Part shown: positions 8,812-17,882 of the stretch, piece by piece
How positions within the stretch are numbered: the first letter of the stretch is position 1
Layout of the letters: the number at the start of each line of letters is the position of its first letter
Source: Comamonas thiooxydans
Lineage (GTDB): Bacteria; Pseudomonadota; Gammaproteobacteria; Burkholderiales; Burkholderiaceae_C
Direction: 5' to 3'
Assembly: GCF_000964545.1 (NCBI RefSeq)
Contig: NZ_BBVD01000003.1
Span: 186,001 to 250,000, forward strand
DNA: 64,000 nt
Notes under the pieces: model-generated
The model's input: only the letters and a program-made list of their open reading frames with translations
Told to the model about the DNA's origin: nothing
Databases searched by the model: none
Made by a program: the position numbers and the translations under genes

Positions 8812-9999
8812 ATGCTGATCGACTTCTTCTACACCCTGCGTGCCGCCAAACTGCCTGTGTCGGTCAAGGAGTTTCTGGCTCTTCTGGAGGCACTGGACGC
8901 GGGCATCATCGGCCCCAAGAGCGAGGATCGCTGGAGCCTGGACGACTTCTATCACCTGGGCCGAACCATTCTGGTCAAGGACGAGAAGCACTACGACAAG
9001 TACGACCGCGCTTTTTCCGCCTATTTCAAGGGTGTGGAGATGCTGGCCGACTTGACCAAGGAAATTCCGCAGGACTGGTTGCAAAAGCTTCTGGAGCGCG
9101 AGCTCAGCCCCGAGGACAAGGCCAAGATCGAAGCCATGGGCTGGGACGAGCTGATGGAGACGCTCAAGAAGCGCCTGGAGGAGCAAAAGGAGCGCCACGA
9201 GGGCGGCAACAAATGGATCGGGACGGGCGGCACCAGCCCCTTCGGCCACGGCGGCTACAACCCGGCGGGCATACGCATTGGCGGGCCGGGCCGCAACAAG
9301 AGCGCCGTCAAGGTCTGGGAGCAGCGAGCCTACCGCGACTATGACGACACCCAGGAACTAGGCACGCGCAACATCAAGGTCGCGCTGCGCCGCCTGCGCA
9401 AGTTTGCGCGCCAGGGCAGCGAACTGGAACTGGATCTGCCGGACACCATCCGCTCCACGGCAGCCAATGCGGGTTATCTCGACATCAAGATGATTCCCGA
9501 GCGGCATAACAATGTGAAAGTGCTGCTGCTCATGGACGTGGGCGGTACCATGGACGAGCATATCCAGCGCGTGGAGGAGCTGTTCTCGGCCGTGAAGAGC
9601 GAGCTCAAGCATCTGGAGTTCTATTACTTCCACAACTGTGTTTACGACTTCATGTGGAAGAACAACCGCCGCCGCTTTGCCGAGAAATTCCCGACCTGGG
9701 ACATCATTCGCAAGTACAACAAGGATTACAAGCTGATCTTTGTTGGCGACGCGACCATGAGCCCCTATGAAATCCTGCAGCCCGGCGGCTCGGTCGAGTA
9801 CATGAACGAGGAACCCGGTGCCGAGTGGCTGCAGCGCCTGACGAACGCCTTCCCGCACTTTGCCTGGATCAATCCGGAGCCACAGGGCGTATGGCAGTAC
9901 CGCCAGAGCATCAGCATCATCCAGCAGTTGATGGGAGACCGCATGTACCCTTTGTCGCTCAAAGGCTTGGAAGACGCCATGCGCATGCTGTCAAAATAG
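8812..9999 (+). CDS. CoxE-like VWA domain protein
   Basis: A 395-residue protein of the CoxE/VWA family (COG3552-like) that partners MoxR ATPases. The N-terminal half is helical and charged; a Gly-rich linker with GTGGTSPFGHGGYNPAG follows. The C-terminal half is a von Willebrand A-type domain. Its metal-site (MIDAS) motif reads DVGGT near residue 241 instead of the usual DxSxS, with a later VGDATMSPYE segment. The ATG at 8812 has GGAG nine bases upstream. The stop is only four bases from tamA. Confidence 0.9.
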   Translation: MLIDFFYTLRAAKLPVSVKEFLALLEALDAGIIGPKSEDRWSLDDFYHLGRTILVKDEKHYDKYDRAFSAYFKGVEMLADLTKEIPQDWLQKLLERELSPEDKAKIEAMGWDELMETLKKRLEEQKERHEGGNKWIGTGGTSPFGHGGYNPAGIRIGGPGRNKSAVKVWEQRAYRDYDDTQELGTRNIKVALRRLRKFARQGSELELDLPDTIRSTAANAGYLDIKMIPERHNNVKVLLLMDVGGTMDEHIQRVEELFSAVKSELKHLEFYYFHNCVYDFMWKNNRRRFAEKFPTWDIIRKYNKDYKLIFVGDATMSPYEILQPGGSVEYMNEEPGAEWLQRLTNAFPHFAWINPEPQGVWQYRQSISIIQQLMGDRMYPLSLKGLEDAMRMLSK

Positions 10000-10003
10000 G
10001 GGC

Positions 10004-11911
10004 ATGCCCCAGACCTTGCCCTTGAAAAAGCCGGCCTTGAGGCCGGCTTTGCTTTTGGGAGCCGCCTTGCTCCTCAGCGGCTGCAGCCTGCTTTCCCCCA
10101 AAGACAAAGAAGCCGAAGCCATGGGCATCGACACCAGTGGTCCCCCCGCCTTCACGCTGGAAGTCGATGCCCCAAAACAAGTCCGTGCGCTGCTGGAGCA
10201 GCATCTTGAACTCAAGCGTTTTCGCCACCAGCCCGATCTGCAGCGCCGCGAGCTGACGCGCCTGCTGGGCGCGACCGATGCCAACGTACGCGAGCTGATA
10301 GGCACCTTGGGCTATTTCAGCCCCACGGTGACCGTGGAGCTGACCGATACCCCCGAGGAAGAAGCACCGCGCAAAGTAGTGGTCAAGGTCGATCCGGGCC
10401 CGCCCACCATCATTGAAAAATCCGAGGTGCGGTTTACCGGCGTCAATGCCAGCGACGAGCTGGGGACTTCTCAGCGCCTGCAGATCGAGGAAACCTGGCC
10501 GCTGCAGAGCGGCGAGCAATTCTCGCAATCGGCCTGGAGCAGCGCCAAGAGCGGTGGTCTCAAGGAACTGCAAAAGCGCCGTTATCCGCTGGCCCGCATA
10601 GATACCAGTCTGGCCGATGTGGATGCCGACACCAACAAGGCCCAGGTCAGCGTGAGTTACGACCCCGGCCCGGCCTATACATTCGGTCCTCTGCAGATTG
10701 ATGGTGCCGAGCGCTACGACCCGGTGCGCACGGCCCGTATTGCGCGCCTTCCGGAAGGTCAGGAATATGACTTGCAAAGCATGCTCGATGCGCAGCAGCG
10801 CCTGGTCAGCAGCGGCTATTACGACTCGGTATTTCTTTCGCTGGCCGATTCGCCGCAACAGGCCGCTACCGAAGCTGAGCGCGACGAGCAGCGCAAGAAT
10901 CAGGGTGCTGCCATCACCTCGCCCGTGATTGCCAAGGTGCGCGAGGCCAAGCTGCAGAAATGGGTGTTCGGTGCAGGCCTGAGCACGGACACCGGACCTC
11001 GTCTGTCCATCGATCACACTTACAACAAGGTTCCCGGTCTGAACTGGCGCGCCGTCAGCAAGCTGCAGCTGGACAGTAAGAACCCGCTGATCTCCACTCA
11101 GTTGGTCGGCCTGCCCGGTGAAGACCTCTGGCGCTGGTTTGCCAGTGGCAAGCTAGAGCGTGCGCCAGCAGGCGACTTCAACACCAATAGTGCGCAGATG
11201 CGCTTTGGTCGCTCCAAGGCAGAAGACCGCATAGAGCGCAATTTGTACCTGCAGTACGACTACGCCAAGACCCAGGGAGCAGGTGCTCCGCCCGGCGCCT
11301 CCTCGCTGCTGGCCAACTATGGCTGGACGGCCCGCTATTTCGACAACAACCTGCTGCCTACCTCGGGCTTCGGTCTGGCCCTGGAAGCCGGCGCCGGCAC
11401 CACGCTGACGCCGCAACGCTCGCCGTTCGGGCGCCTCACGGGCCGCTGGCTCAGCCTGATCCCGCTGGGTGAGCGCGATGAGGAAACCAGACGCCACAAC
11501 CGCCTGCAGCTCAAGGCAGGAATCGGTGCCGTCATGGCCAAGAAAGATGTGGATCTGCCCACCACCATCATGTTTCTGACAGGCGGTGACAACACGGTGC
11601 GCGGCTATGGCTATCAGTCGATTGGCGCACGCACCGACAACGGCCGCGTGATTGCCGGCCGCTATCTGGCCATGGGCAGCGTGGAATGGCAGCGGCCCAT
11701 CACCATCAAGGGCAACACCCAGGACTTCGAGCACGCCGTCTTCATCGATGCCGGCACCGTTGGCGACGACATCAACCGCCTCTACACCCGCGTCGGTTTT
11801 GGCACCGGCATTCGCTGGAAAAGCCCGGTTGGTCCAATTCAAGCAGATCTCGCCTGGGGCGCACAGGAGCAACAGTTGCGCCTGCACCTGCGTCTGGGCT
11901 TCACGTTTTAA
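10004..11911 (+). CDS. tamA: TamA, outer-membrane barrel of the translocation and assembly module
   Basis: The 635-residue protein has an N-terminal export signal, three POTRA-like domains (about residues 45-300, including TVTVELTDTPEEEAPRKVVVKVDPGPPTIIEKSEV in shorter conserved pieces) and a C-terminal Omp85 barrel that ends in a phenylalanine (RLGFTF). It contains the family VRGY motif (NTVRGYGY). TamA works with TamB to insert outer-membrane proteins and move lipids. The signal ends in LLLSGC, a lipobox that would lipidate C27. tamB starts two bases after the stop. A strong hairpin lies within the first 16 codons. Confidence 0.92.
   Translation: MPQTLPLKKPALRPALLLGAALLLSGCSLLSPKDKEAEAMGIDTSGPPAFTLEVDAPKQVRALLEQHLELKRFRHQPDLQRRELTRLLGATDANVRELIGTLGYFSPTVTVELTDTPEEEAPRKVVVKVDPGPPTIIEKSEVRFTGVNASDELGTSQRLQIEETWPLQSGEQFSQSAWSSAKSGGLKELQKRRYPLARIDTSLADVDADTNKAQVSVSYDPGPAYTFGPLQIDGAERYDPVRTARIARLPEGQEYDLQSMLDAQQRLVSSGYYDSVFLSLADSPQQAATEAERDEQRKNQGAAITSPVIAKVREAKLQKWVFGAGLSTDTGPRLSIDHTYNKVPGLNWRAVSKLQLDSKNPLISTQLVGLPGEDLWRWFASGKLERAPAGDFNTNSAQMRFGRSKAEDRIERNLYLQYDYAKTQGAGAPPGASSLLANYGWTARYFDNNLLPTSGFGLALEAGAGTTLTPQRSPFGRLTGRWLSLIPLGERDEETRRHNRLQLKAGIGAVMAKKDVDLPTTIMFLTGGDNTVRGYGYQSIGARTDNGRVIAGRYLAMGSVEWQRPITIKGNTQDFEHAVFIDAGTVGDDINRLYTRVGFGTGIRWKSPVGPIQADLAWGAQEQQLRLHLRLGFTF
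10027..10055 (+). terminator. Terminator-like hairpin inside the 5' end of tamA
   Basis: AAAGCCGGCC (10027-10036) and GGCCGGCTTT (10041-10050) form a perfect 10-bp stem with a TTGA loop, followed by GCTTTT. Its position, 28 bases after the VWA stop, suits a terminator or attenuator of the upstream operon, yet it encodes residues 9-16 of TamA. Confidence 0.5.
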
Positions 11912-11913
11912 GC

Positions 11914-14900
11914 ATGGCAGAACAAGACACACACCCTATCGCCAAGACCTTACTCCCCAAGCGCCGCCGCTGGCTACGCGCACTGGGCTGGACTATTGCA
12001 GCGACCCTGCTCGCCCTGGTGCTGGCGCTTTGCAGCCTGCTATGGTGGATTGGCAAGGATGACTCCCTCCACCAGACACTGCAGCGCGTGGCCAGCTGGC
12101 TGCCCGCAGACCAGTCCCTGGTCGCCAAAGAGGTCACGGGCAGTGTCAAGAACGGTGGCCACATTGGCTGGCTGCAATGGCAAAGCCCGACCATGAAGGT
12201 CGAGGTCAGGGAAGCTCAGATCGGCTGGCAGTTCAGGCCTTTGCTGCTGTCGCGCACACTCAAGCTGGGTGAGGTTCACATTGCCGAGTTGCGCATTGCC
12301 AGCACCCCGGACCCCGAAAAACCCGCCAGCGAACCGCTGCAGTCGCTGACCCTTCCAGTGAAGATAGAGCTGCCCTTCAAGGTCGATCAGATCATCTGGC
12401 AAGGCCCGCCTGAAGCCGTGGTGCAGGACCTTCGCGGTCGCTATGAATACACGGGCACACATCACGAACTCAAAGTCAGCAGTCTGCGCTTTGCCCAGGG
12501 CGCCTACCAGGCACAGCTGAAATTGCAGGGCGCCGCCCCCATGTCCTTGCAGGCCGAGGCAACAGGCGATGTGCAAGTGCCCAACCCGCTGGACAAAAGC
12601 GCTGACGCCCTCAACACCATAGCCGTGCAGGCCAGGGTGACGGCCGAAGGCACGTTGGCCACCGAAGCGGCTAGGCTGGAGATCAAGGCCAATGCCAGCG
12701 CAGAGACCTCCGGCTCTGGCGCAGACACTCAAGTAAAAACAGCTCTCGACCCCAAACTCAAAGACAACCCGCAGCCCTCAGTCTCGACGTCCGGGCCAGC
12801 AGCAGATACCGCCCCCATGCAGGCGGATGTGGAGGCCAGCATCATGCCCTGGCGCAGCCAGCCGCTGCTGGCAGCCAAGGCCAGACTCCACAATCTCGAT
12901 GTCTCGGCCTTCTGGCCTCAAGGGCCACGCACCCTGTTGACCGGCCAATTGCAGGCTGGCCCCGACGAAACGGTAGCTCCAGCTACGAACCTGGAGGCTC
13001 AGCCCTGGAACCTGAACACCAGTTTCAGCAACGCACTGCCCGGCCCCTGGGACAAGCAGCGCCTGCCCGTGGCCGAGCTGATGGGCCAAGTCCGTTTCGA
13101 CGGCCAGCAATGGCAGGTCGACGACTCTCGTATCCAGATCGGCAAGGGCAATATCGCTCTCGGCGGTCAGTTCACTCCGAGCACCCAGTTGTTTGAAGGC
13201 CTGGCTGTTGTGGAAAAGCTCAACCCGGCCGATCTCTACAGCACGCTGGAAGCAGCCCCTCTGGAAGGCGAGATTAGCGCCAAGGCTGTGCAAGCCGAAC
13301 CTGGCAGCGGCGATGCCGCTGCCAGCAAGATAGTGTTTGCCGCCAATCTGCACGCAGCGGGCGGCAAGCGCGACAGCAAGGCGCTGCGCATTCAGACACT
13401 GGCTGCCAAAGGCCAGTGGCAGGCCCCGCTGCTGCAGCTGGAAAAGCTGCAGATGGAAGCCCTGCAGGCCAGTGTCGATGCCCGGTCCGTGGAGTTCAAT
13501 ACCGAAACCCAGCAGGCCAAGGCTCGACTCAAGGCTACGGCGCCCGGTGCGCAGCTGAACTTTGACGGGCAGATGAGTCCTGCCAGCGGCACTGTCCAGA
13601 GCCAGCTGCAGCTCAGCTCCATGGACACGCTCACGCAATGGTTGCGCAAGCTGCCGGGCGTCAAGGATCCGCTGGGCGGTGCTCAACTCGATGGCAGCGC
13701 AGATTTGCAACTGGCTCTAAAGGGCGGTTGGGAAAATCTGCTCAAGCGCTTGAGCGCCCCCCATGGTGCGGCCATTCCCGCAAGCGGCTTGCAGATTCAG
13801 GCCAAGCTGCGCGCCGAGAAGATTCGTTATCTGCCTGCCGGCTCCGCAGTCGATCAGGGTGCCGTCTTGCCTGCGCTTGCACTGAACATTGACGGCAGCC
13901 CCGAAAATGCCAGGATCGGTCTGACCGTACAAGCCCAGCAAGCTGGCAAGAGCATACAGATAGACACCGCTTTGCAGGCCGGCCTGACAGGCGGCAAGGC
14001 CATGGCACCGCTGGACTGGCAGGCCAGTCTGGAAAAGCTGCAGGCCCAGCTCACACCCGACAAGCACAAGCCCGGCCCCTGGGTGGTGCAGTTGCAAGCC
14101 GCTGCGCCCGTGCAGATCAGGCAGCGAACCAGCGGCAGCACGGTGCTGAGCACCGTCTATCAGTTCAGCGCCGGCAAGCTGCAGATCACGCCCCCGAAGT
14201 TGGGCATCAGACGTACCAGCAGCGAGCCACTGGCGCCTGTCCAGCTGGCATGGGATGAGGGCTCCGTCACCCGTACCGGCAGCGGCCAATGGGGGCTGCG
14301 CAGCGCAGGACAGGCCCTTGGAATTCCGCTGGCCTGGGTCGATGCATTCAGCCTGGGCGACGACGAGCCACCGCTGGAAGCAGCCGGCATTTCCGGCGAC
14401 CTGAGCTTCAACGCGCGCTGGAACCTGGACACATTGGGCAAGGATCTCAAGGCCGATCTCACGGTCGAGCGCGCCGCAGGCGATCTGCGGCTGGCAGTGG
14501 ACGATGGCTCCAGCACTACCGTCATCCAGACTACCGGCCCCACCGCCAAACGCGCCGGCGGGACACGTACGCGCCAGATCGGCGGCGCAGGCATGCGCTC
14601 GCGCATCAAGGACGTACGCCTCAACGTACAGGCACAGGGTAGTCAGGTCAACGCCAAGCTACTCTGGGAGAGCGAGCGTGCAGGCCAGCTCAACGCCGAC
14701 CTGCGCACCCAGCTCAGCTATCAGCAAGACGGCTGGACGCTGCCCGCCACGGCGCCTCTGTCCGGTCAGTTGCACGCCAATATGCCAGATATGGGACTGT
14801 GGGCCCTTTTTGCGCCACCGGGCTGGCGCATTCAGGGCACGCTGGCGGCGGACGCCAGCATTAGCGGTACCTTGCAGGACCCCAAGTGGCAGGGCGATAT

Positions 14901-16152
14901 CAAGGCCGATGGGCTCAATATCGTGTCTCTGCTCGATGGCGTGGACCTGCGTGACGGCATTCTGCGCGCCAAGCTGCAAGGCACCAGGCTGGACATCACC
15001 GAACTGCGCCTCAAGGGCGGAAAGGGTAGTCAAGCGCGCATTCTGGGATATAGCGGCAATCTGACCCGTGCACCCGAAGACGGCGGCCAGCTCACCGGCA
15101 CGGGATATGCCCAGTTCACACCGCCGGGTACAGGGAGCGAATCAGGCCTGAGCATGAATCTGCAGGCCAAGGCCAGCAAGCTGCAGGTGCTTGTGCGCGC
15201 CGACCGTCAGGTCAGCGTCTCCGGCGATCTGCAAGCCAGGCTGGAGCAAGGCCAGTTCACGCTGCGCGGCGACCTGACGGTCGACAGAGCCTCCATCATC
15301 CTGCCCGAGGAGTCCGCACCGTCGCTGGACAAGGATGTGGTGGTGCGCTCGGCGGCATCGCGCAAGGCCGAAGAGGAAGAGCGCCAGCGCGCCGAGCAAC
15401 AGGCCCGCAAGGATCAGGCCCGTGCCACGCCGCGCAAGGTGCCCGACATTCTCGTCAAGCTCGACATGGGCCGTGACTTTGCGCTGCAAGGCTTTGGCAT
15501 CACCACGCGACTGCTGGGCCAGCTTGAAGTGCGAGGAGCCAGCTACATCGGCGGCCCGCCCAGCGTGACCGGAGAAATCCGTACCGAGCAAGGCCGCTAC
15601 CGCGCCTGGGGACAGTCGCTGAATGTGGAAACCGGGCTGATCCGCTTCAATGGCCCCTACAACAACCCCTCGCTGGACATACTGGCGCTGCGCCCGAATA
15701 TTGCCGTCAAGGCCGGTGTGCAGGTGCTGGGCACGGCCAGTGCGCCACGCGTGCTGCTGTACTCTGACCCGGCCCTGCCCGACGCGGAAAAGCTCTCCTG
15801 GGTAGTCATGGGCCGCGATCCCGCCTCCGGCGGGGCCAGCAGCGCCCTGCTTCAACAGGCCGCCATGGCCTTGCTGGCTGGTGGCAACAGCTCCAGCGGC
15901 AAGATTGCTGGCAGCCTGGGGCTCGATGAAGTCGGCTTCAAGGGCGGCGGGAACGGCACGGATGCAGCGGGCGCTGCGCTGACCATGGGCAAGCGTATCT
16001 CGGACAAGCTCTATCTGACCTACGAGCAGAGCCTGTCGGGAGCCATGGGCATCATCTACATCTTCTACGACCTGTCGCGCAGCGTCACCTTGCGCGCCCA
16101 GACCGGCATGACCAGCGCCATGGACATCGTCTATACCGTTCGCAAGGACTAA
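11914..16152 (+). CDS. tamB: TamB, inner-membrane partner of TamA
   Basis: The 1412-residue protein has one N-terminal signal anchor (about residues 22-46, after KRRRW). A long periplasmic region of repeated beta-strands follows, and the C-terminus is the conserved TamB/DUF490 domain (about residues 1050-1412) ending DIVYTVRKD. TamB-type proteins span the periplasm as a hydrophobic groove and pass phospholipids, or help fold autotransporters, with TamA. A charged, coiled-coil-like segment (RKAEEEERQRAEQQARKDQA) near residue 1150 interrupts the conserved domain. The length fits the family. It is translated directly after tamA. Confidence 0.94.
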   Translation: MAEQDTHPIAKTLLPKRRRWLRALGWTIAATLLALVLALCSLLWWIGKDDSLHQTLQRVASWLPADQSLVAKEVTGSVKNGGHIGWLQWQSPTMKVEVREAQIGWQFRPLLLSRTLKLGEVHIAELRIASTPDPEKPASEPLQSLTLPVKIELPFKVDQIIWQGPPEAVVQDLRGRYEYTGTHHELKVSSLRFAQGAYQAQLKLQGAAPMSLQAEATGDVQVPNPLDKSADALNTIAVQARVTAEGTLATEAARLEIKANASAETSGSGADTQVKTALDPKLKDNPQPSVSTSGPAADTAPMQADVEASIMPWRSQPLLAAKARLHNLDVSAFWPQGPRTLLTGQLQAGPDETVAPATNLEAQPWNLNTSFSNALPGPWDKQRLPVAELMGQVRFDGQQWQVDDSRIQIGKGNIALGGQFTPSTQLFEGLAVVEKLNPADLYSTLEAAPLEGEISAKAVQAEPGSGDAAASKIVFAANLHAAGGKRDSKALRIQTLAAKGQWQAPLLQLEKLQMEALQASVDARSVEFNTETQQAKARLKATAPGAQLNFDGQMSPASGTVQSQLQLSSMDTLTQWLRKLPGVKDPLGGAQLDGSADLQLALKGGWENLLKRLSAPHGAAIPASGLQIQAKLRAEKIRYLPAGSAVDQGAVLPALALNIDGSPENARIGLTVQAQQAGKSIQIDTALQAGLTGGKAMAPLDWQASLEKLQAQLTPDKHKPGPWVVQLQAAAPVQIRQRTSGSTVLSTVYQFSAGKLQITPPKLGIRRTSSEPLAPVQLAWDEGSVTRTGSGQWGLRSAGQALGIPLAWVDAFSLGDDEPPLEAAGISGDLSFNARWNLDTLGKDLKADLTVERAAGDLRLAVDDGSSTTVIQTTGPTAKRAGGTRTRQIGGAGMRSRIKDVRLNVQAQGSQVNAKLLWESERAGQLNADLRTQLSYQQDGWTLPATAPLSGQLHANMPDMGLWALFAPPGWRIQGTLAADASISGTLQDPKWQGDIKADGLNIVSLLDGVDLRDGILRAKLQGTRLDITELRLKGGKGSQARILGYSGNLTRAPEDGGQLTGTGYAQFTPPGTGSESGLSMNLQAKASKLQVLVRADRQVSVSGDLQARLEQGQFTLRGDLTVDRASIILPEESAPSLDKDVVVRSAASRKAEEEERQRAEQQARKDQARATPRKVPDILVKLDMGRDFALQGFGITTRLLGQLEVRGASYIGGPPSVTGEIRTEQGRYRAWGQSLNVETGLIRFNGPYNNPSLDILALRPNIAVKAGVQVLGTASAPRVLLYSDPALPDAEKLSWVVMGRDPASGGASSALLQQAAMALLAGGNSSSGKIAGSLGLDEVGFKGGGNGTDAAGAALTMGKRISDKLYLTYEQSLSGAMGIIYIFYDLSRSVTLRAQTGMTSAMDIVYTVRKD

Positions 16153-16209
16153 GCATGAAAACTGCCTTCATCCCCTTGCTCGCATGCGACAGAAGCCATC
16201 AATCCTGCC

Positions 16210-16485
16210 ATGCCACGCAACCGCACTGCGCTTGAGCAAGCCGCGGGCAAGCTCATACTCCGCATCCAGCAGGAATGGATGCAGGAACTGGGTGGGCCTG
16301 CGGCCGCAGACAGCGAGCAAGTTATGAACCGCGCTCATGACCTGCTGCAGGCCGCATCGGCCCGCCGGCCCGGCCTCGGGCTACAGCAGCAGTCGATCGA
16401 AGAATTTCTGGGCAGGCAATGGCTGCACGGCCATCCTGACGTGCAGCCATTCGTCAATGATCTCGCGGCGCTGGTGCAGCCCTGA
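16210..16485 (+). CDS. Hypothetical small protein downstream of tamB
   Basis: A 91-residue frame with normal codon use for the region. The protein is mostly helical, without signal peptide or membrane segment, and contains LILRIQQEWMQELGG and a closing FVNDLAALVQP. I do not recognise a family. It follows tamB by 57 bases on the same strand and converges on dmeR, so cotranscription with tamAB is plausible. Confidence 0.6.
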   Translation: MPRNRTALEQAAGKLILRIQQEWMQELGGPAAADSEQVMNRAHDLLQAASARRPGLGLQQQSIEEFLGRQWLHGHPDVQPFVNDLAALVQP

Positions 16486-16530
16486 TCCACCGCTTCATCC
16501 ATGCAGGCCGCCCACGCCTGCGGCCCAGCC

Positions 16531-16806
16531 CTATTTGACGTAGGAACGCAGCACCTTCACGACCAGCTCCAAGTCCTGTTCACGCTGCTCGGGCTTCGCG
16601 GCCTCGGCACCCAGATGCTCGCGCACATGGCCTTCGAGCAACTCCAGCATCAAGCCGTTGACGGCCCCGCGCACGGCCGCCAGCTGCTGCAGCACCACGG
16701 CACAGTCCTGCCCCTCTTCCAGAGCCCGCTCCAGAGCCTGCGTCTGCCCCTTGATGCGGCGGATGCGCGCAAGCAACGGTTTTTGATTCGAAACGGTATG
16801 CGACAT
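16531..16806 (-). CDS. DmeR/RcnR-type nickel-cobalt repressor (CsoR/RcnR family)
   Basis: The 91-residue protein is an all-helical CsoR/RcnR family repressor. It keeps the four Ni/Co ligands of RcnR at the same numbers: H3 (MSHT), C35 (GQDCAVVL), H60 and H64 (EGHVREHL). The DNA-binding face is basic (RIRRIKGQ). Such repressors bind their operator as tetramers and release it when cobalt or nickel binds. I chose ATG 16806 because H3 must be near the N-terminus. It is divergent from dmeF, with the predicted operator between the two genes. A formaldehyde-sensing FrmR is less likely given H3 and H64. Confidence 0.9.
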   Translation of the reverse strand: MSHTVSNQKPLLARIRRIKGQTQALERALEEGQDCAVVLQQLAAVRGAVNGLMLELLEGHVREHLGAEAAKPEQREQDLELVVKVLRSYVK

Positions 16807-16841
16807 ATGCAGGAATTGTAGTCCTCCTGCCGGCATGGAAA

Positions 16842-16862
16842 ATATACTGGGGTAGAGTATAT
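16842..16862. promoter_or_regulatory. Predicted DmeR operator
   Basis: A perfect inverted repeat, ATATACT (16842-16848) and AGTATAT (16856-16862), flanks the G-rich spacer GGGGTAG. The inner form TACT-G-tract-AGTA matches the known RcnR site type. It lies 15 bases before the dmeF start and 35 bases before the dmeR start, so one tetramer could repress both genes. Confidence 0.8.
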
Positions 16863-16877
16863 GAAACCAAGCCAATC

Positions 16878-17831
16878 ATGACCTCATACACCGACTCCCC
16901 CCTGTCCCGACAACACTCCCACAGCTTTGACCAGGGCAATCCGCTGGGCGAAAAAAATGCCAAGCTGGCGATGCTGCTGACGCTGGCCATGATGGTGCTG
17001 GAAATCACCGCCGGCTATTACTTCAACTCCATGGCCCTGCTGGCCGATGGCTGGCATATGAGTTCACACGCTCTGGCACTGGGCCTGTCCGTCAGCGCCT
17101 ATGCCGCGGCACGCAAGCTGGCCAATGACAGGCGCTTCAGTTTCGGCACCTGGAAGATAGAAATCCTGGCGGGATACACCAGCGCCATCTGCCTGCTGCT
17201 GGTTGCCGCCCTGATGGCTTTTGAGTCGGTACAACGCCTGCTCTCGCCTGCCGCCATTCACTATCAGCAAGCCATAGGCGTGGCCACTCTTGGCCTGCTG
17301 GTCAACCTGGCCTGTGCCTGGCTGCTCAAGGATGGTCATCACCATCACCACGGCCATGAGTCCCACCACGATCATCACCATGGACACGACCATGCGCATG
17401 GCGACCTGAACCTGCGCTCCGCCTATCTGCACGTAATTGCAGACGCAGCCACATCGGTCATGGCCATCGCAGCCCTGCTGGGCGGTATGTTGCTGGGCCT
17501 GGCCTGGCTGGATTCGGTCATGGGCCTGGTCGGCTCTGTGATGGTCGCTACGTGGGCCTTCAGTTTGCTGCGCGATAGCAGCCGCGTGCTGCTCGATGCC
17601 GAAATGGACGCCCCCGTCGTGCAAGAGGTACGTGATGCCATCGCGCAAGGCCCGCAGCCCGTCAACATCACCGACCTTCATGTCTGGCGCGTGGGCAAGA
17701 ATCACTATGCCTGCATCATCGCAATCGAGGGCGCTGCCACCGTCACCCCCGACTACATTCGCCAGCTGCTGTCGGTGCACGAAGAACTCACCCACGTCTC
17801 TGTCGAAGTCAACCGCACAGAGCCGGCATAA
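16878..17831 (+). CDS. dmeF: DmeF cobalt/nickel cation-diffusion-facilitator exporter
   Basis: A 317-residue CDF transporter with six membrane segments. Between segments IV and V is a His/Asp-rich loop (about residues 153-176, GHHHHHGH then HHDHHHGHDHAHGD), the hallmark of the DmeF subgroup. The metal-site pairs of the family are visible as LLADGWHMSSH in segment II and LHVIADAATS in segment V. A short cytoplasmic domain ends the protein (ITDLHVWRVGKNHYACI). It exports Co2+ or Ni2+ from the cytoplasm in exchange for protons. Regulation by the divergent DmeR-type repressor is indicated by the operator just upstream. Confidence 0.92.
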   Translation: MTSYTDSPLSRQHSHSFDQGNPLGEKNAKLAMLLTLAMMVLEITAGYYFNSMALLADGWHMSSHALALGLSVSAYAAARKLANDRRFSFGTWKIEILAGYTSAICLLLVAALMAFESVQRLLSPAAIHYQQAIGVATLGLLVNLACAWLLKDGHHHHHGHESHHDHHHGHDHAHGDLNLRSAYLHVIADAATSVMAIAALLGGMLLGLAWLDSVMGLVGSVMVATWAFSLLRDSSRVLLDAEMDAPVVQEVRDAIAQGPQPVNITDLHVWRVGKNHYACIIAIEGAATVTPDYIRQLLSVHEELTHVSVEVNRTEPA

Positions 17832-17867
17832 ATACGTCGGTTGAAATCAGCAGGCTGGTAACGCAGG

Positions 17868-17873
17868 TAGAAT
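17868..17873 (+). promoter_or_regulatory. Possible -10 box of tRNA-Arg
   Basis: TAGAAT lies nine bases before the mature tRNA 5' end. TTGAAA at 17841-17846 is the best -35 candidate, but the spacing (21 bases) is long. Confidence 0.35.
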
Positions 17874-17882
17874 CCAGCGTCC

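Noticed and set aside
17330..17405. CAT/CAC-rich stretch resembling a simple repeat
   Set aside because: It encodes the His-rich metal loop of DmeF and is explained by the protein.
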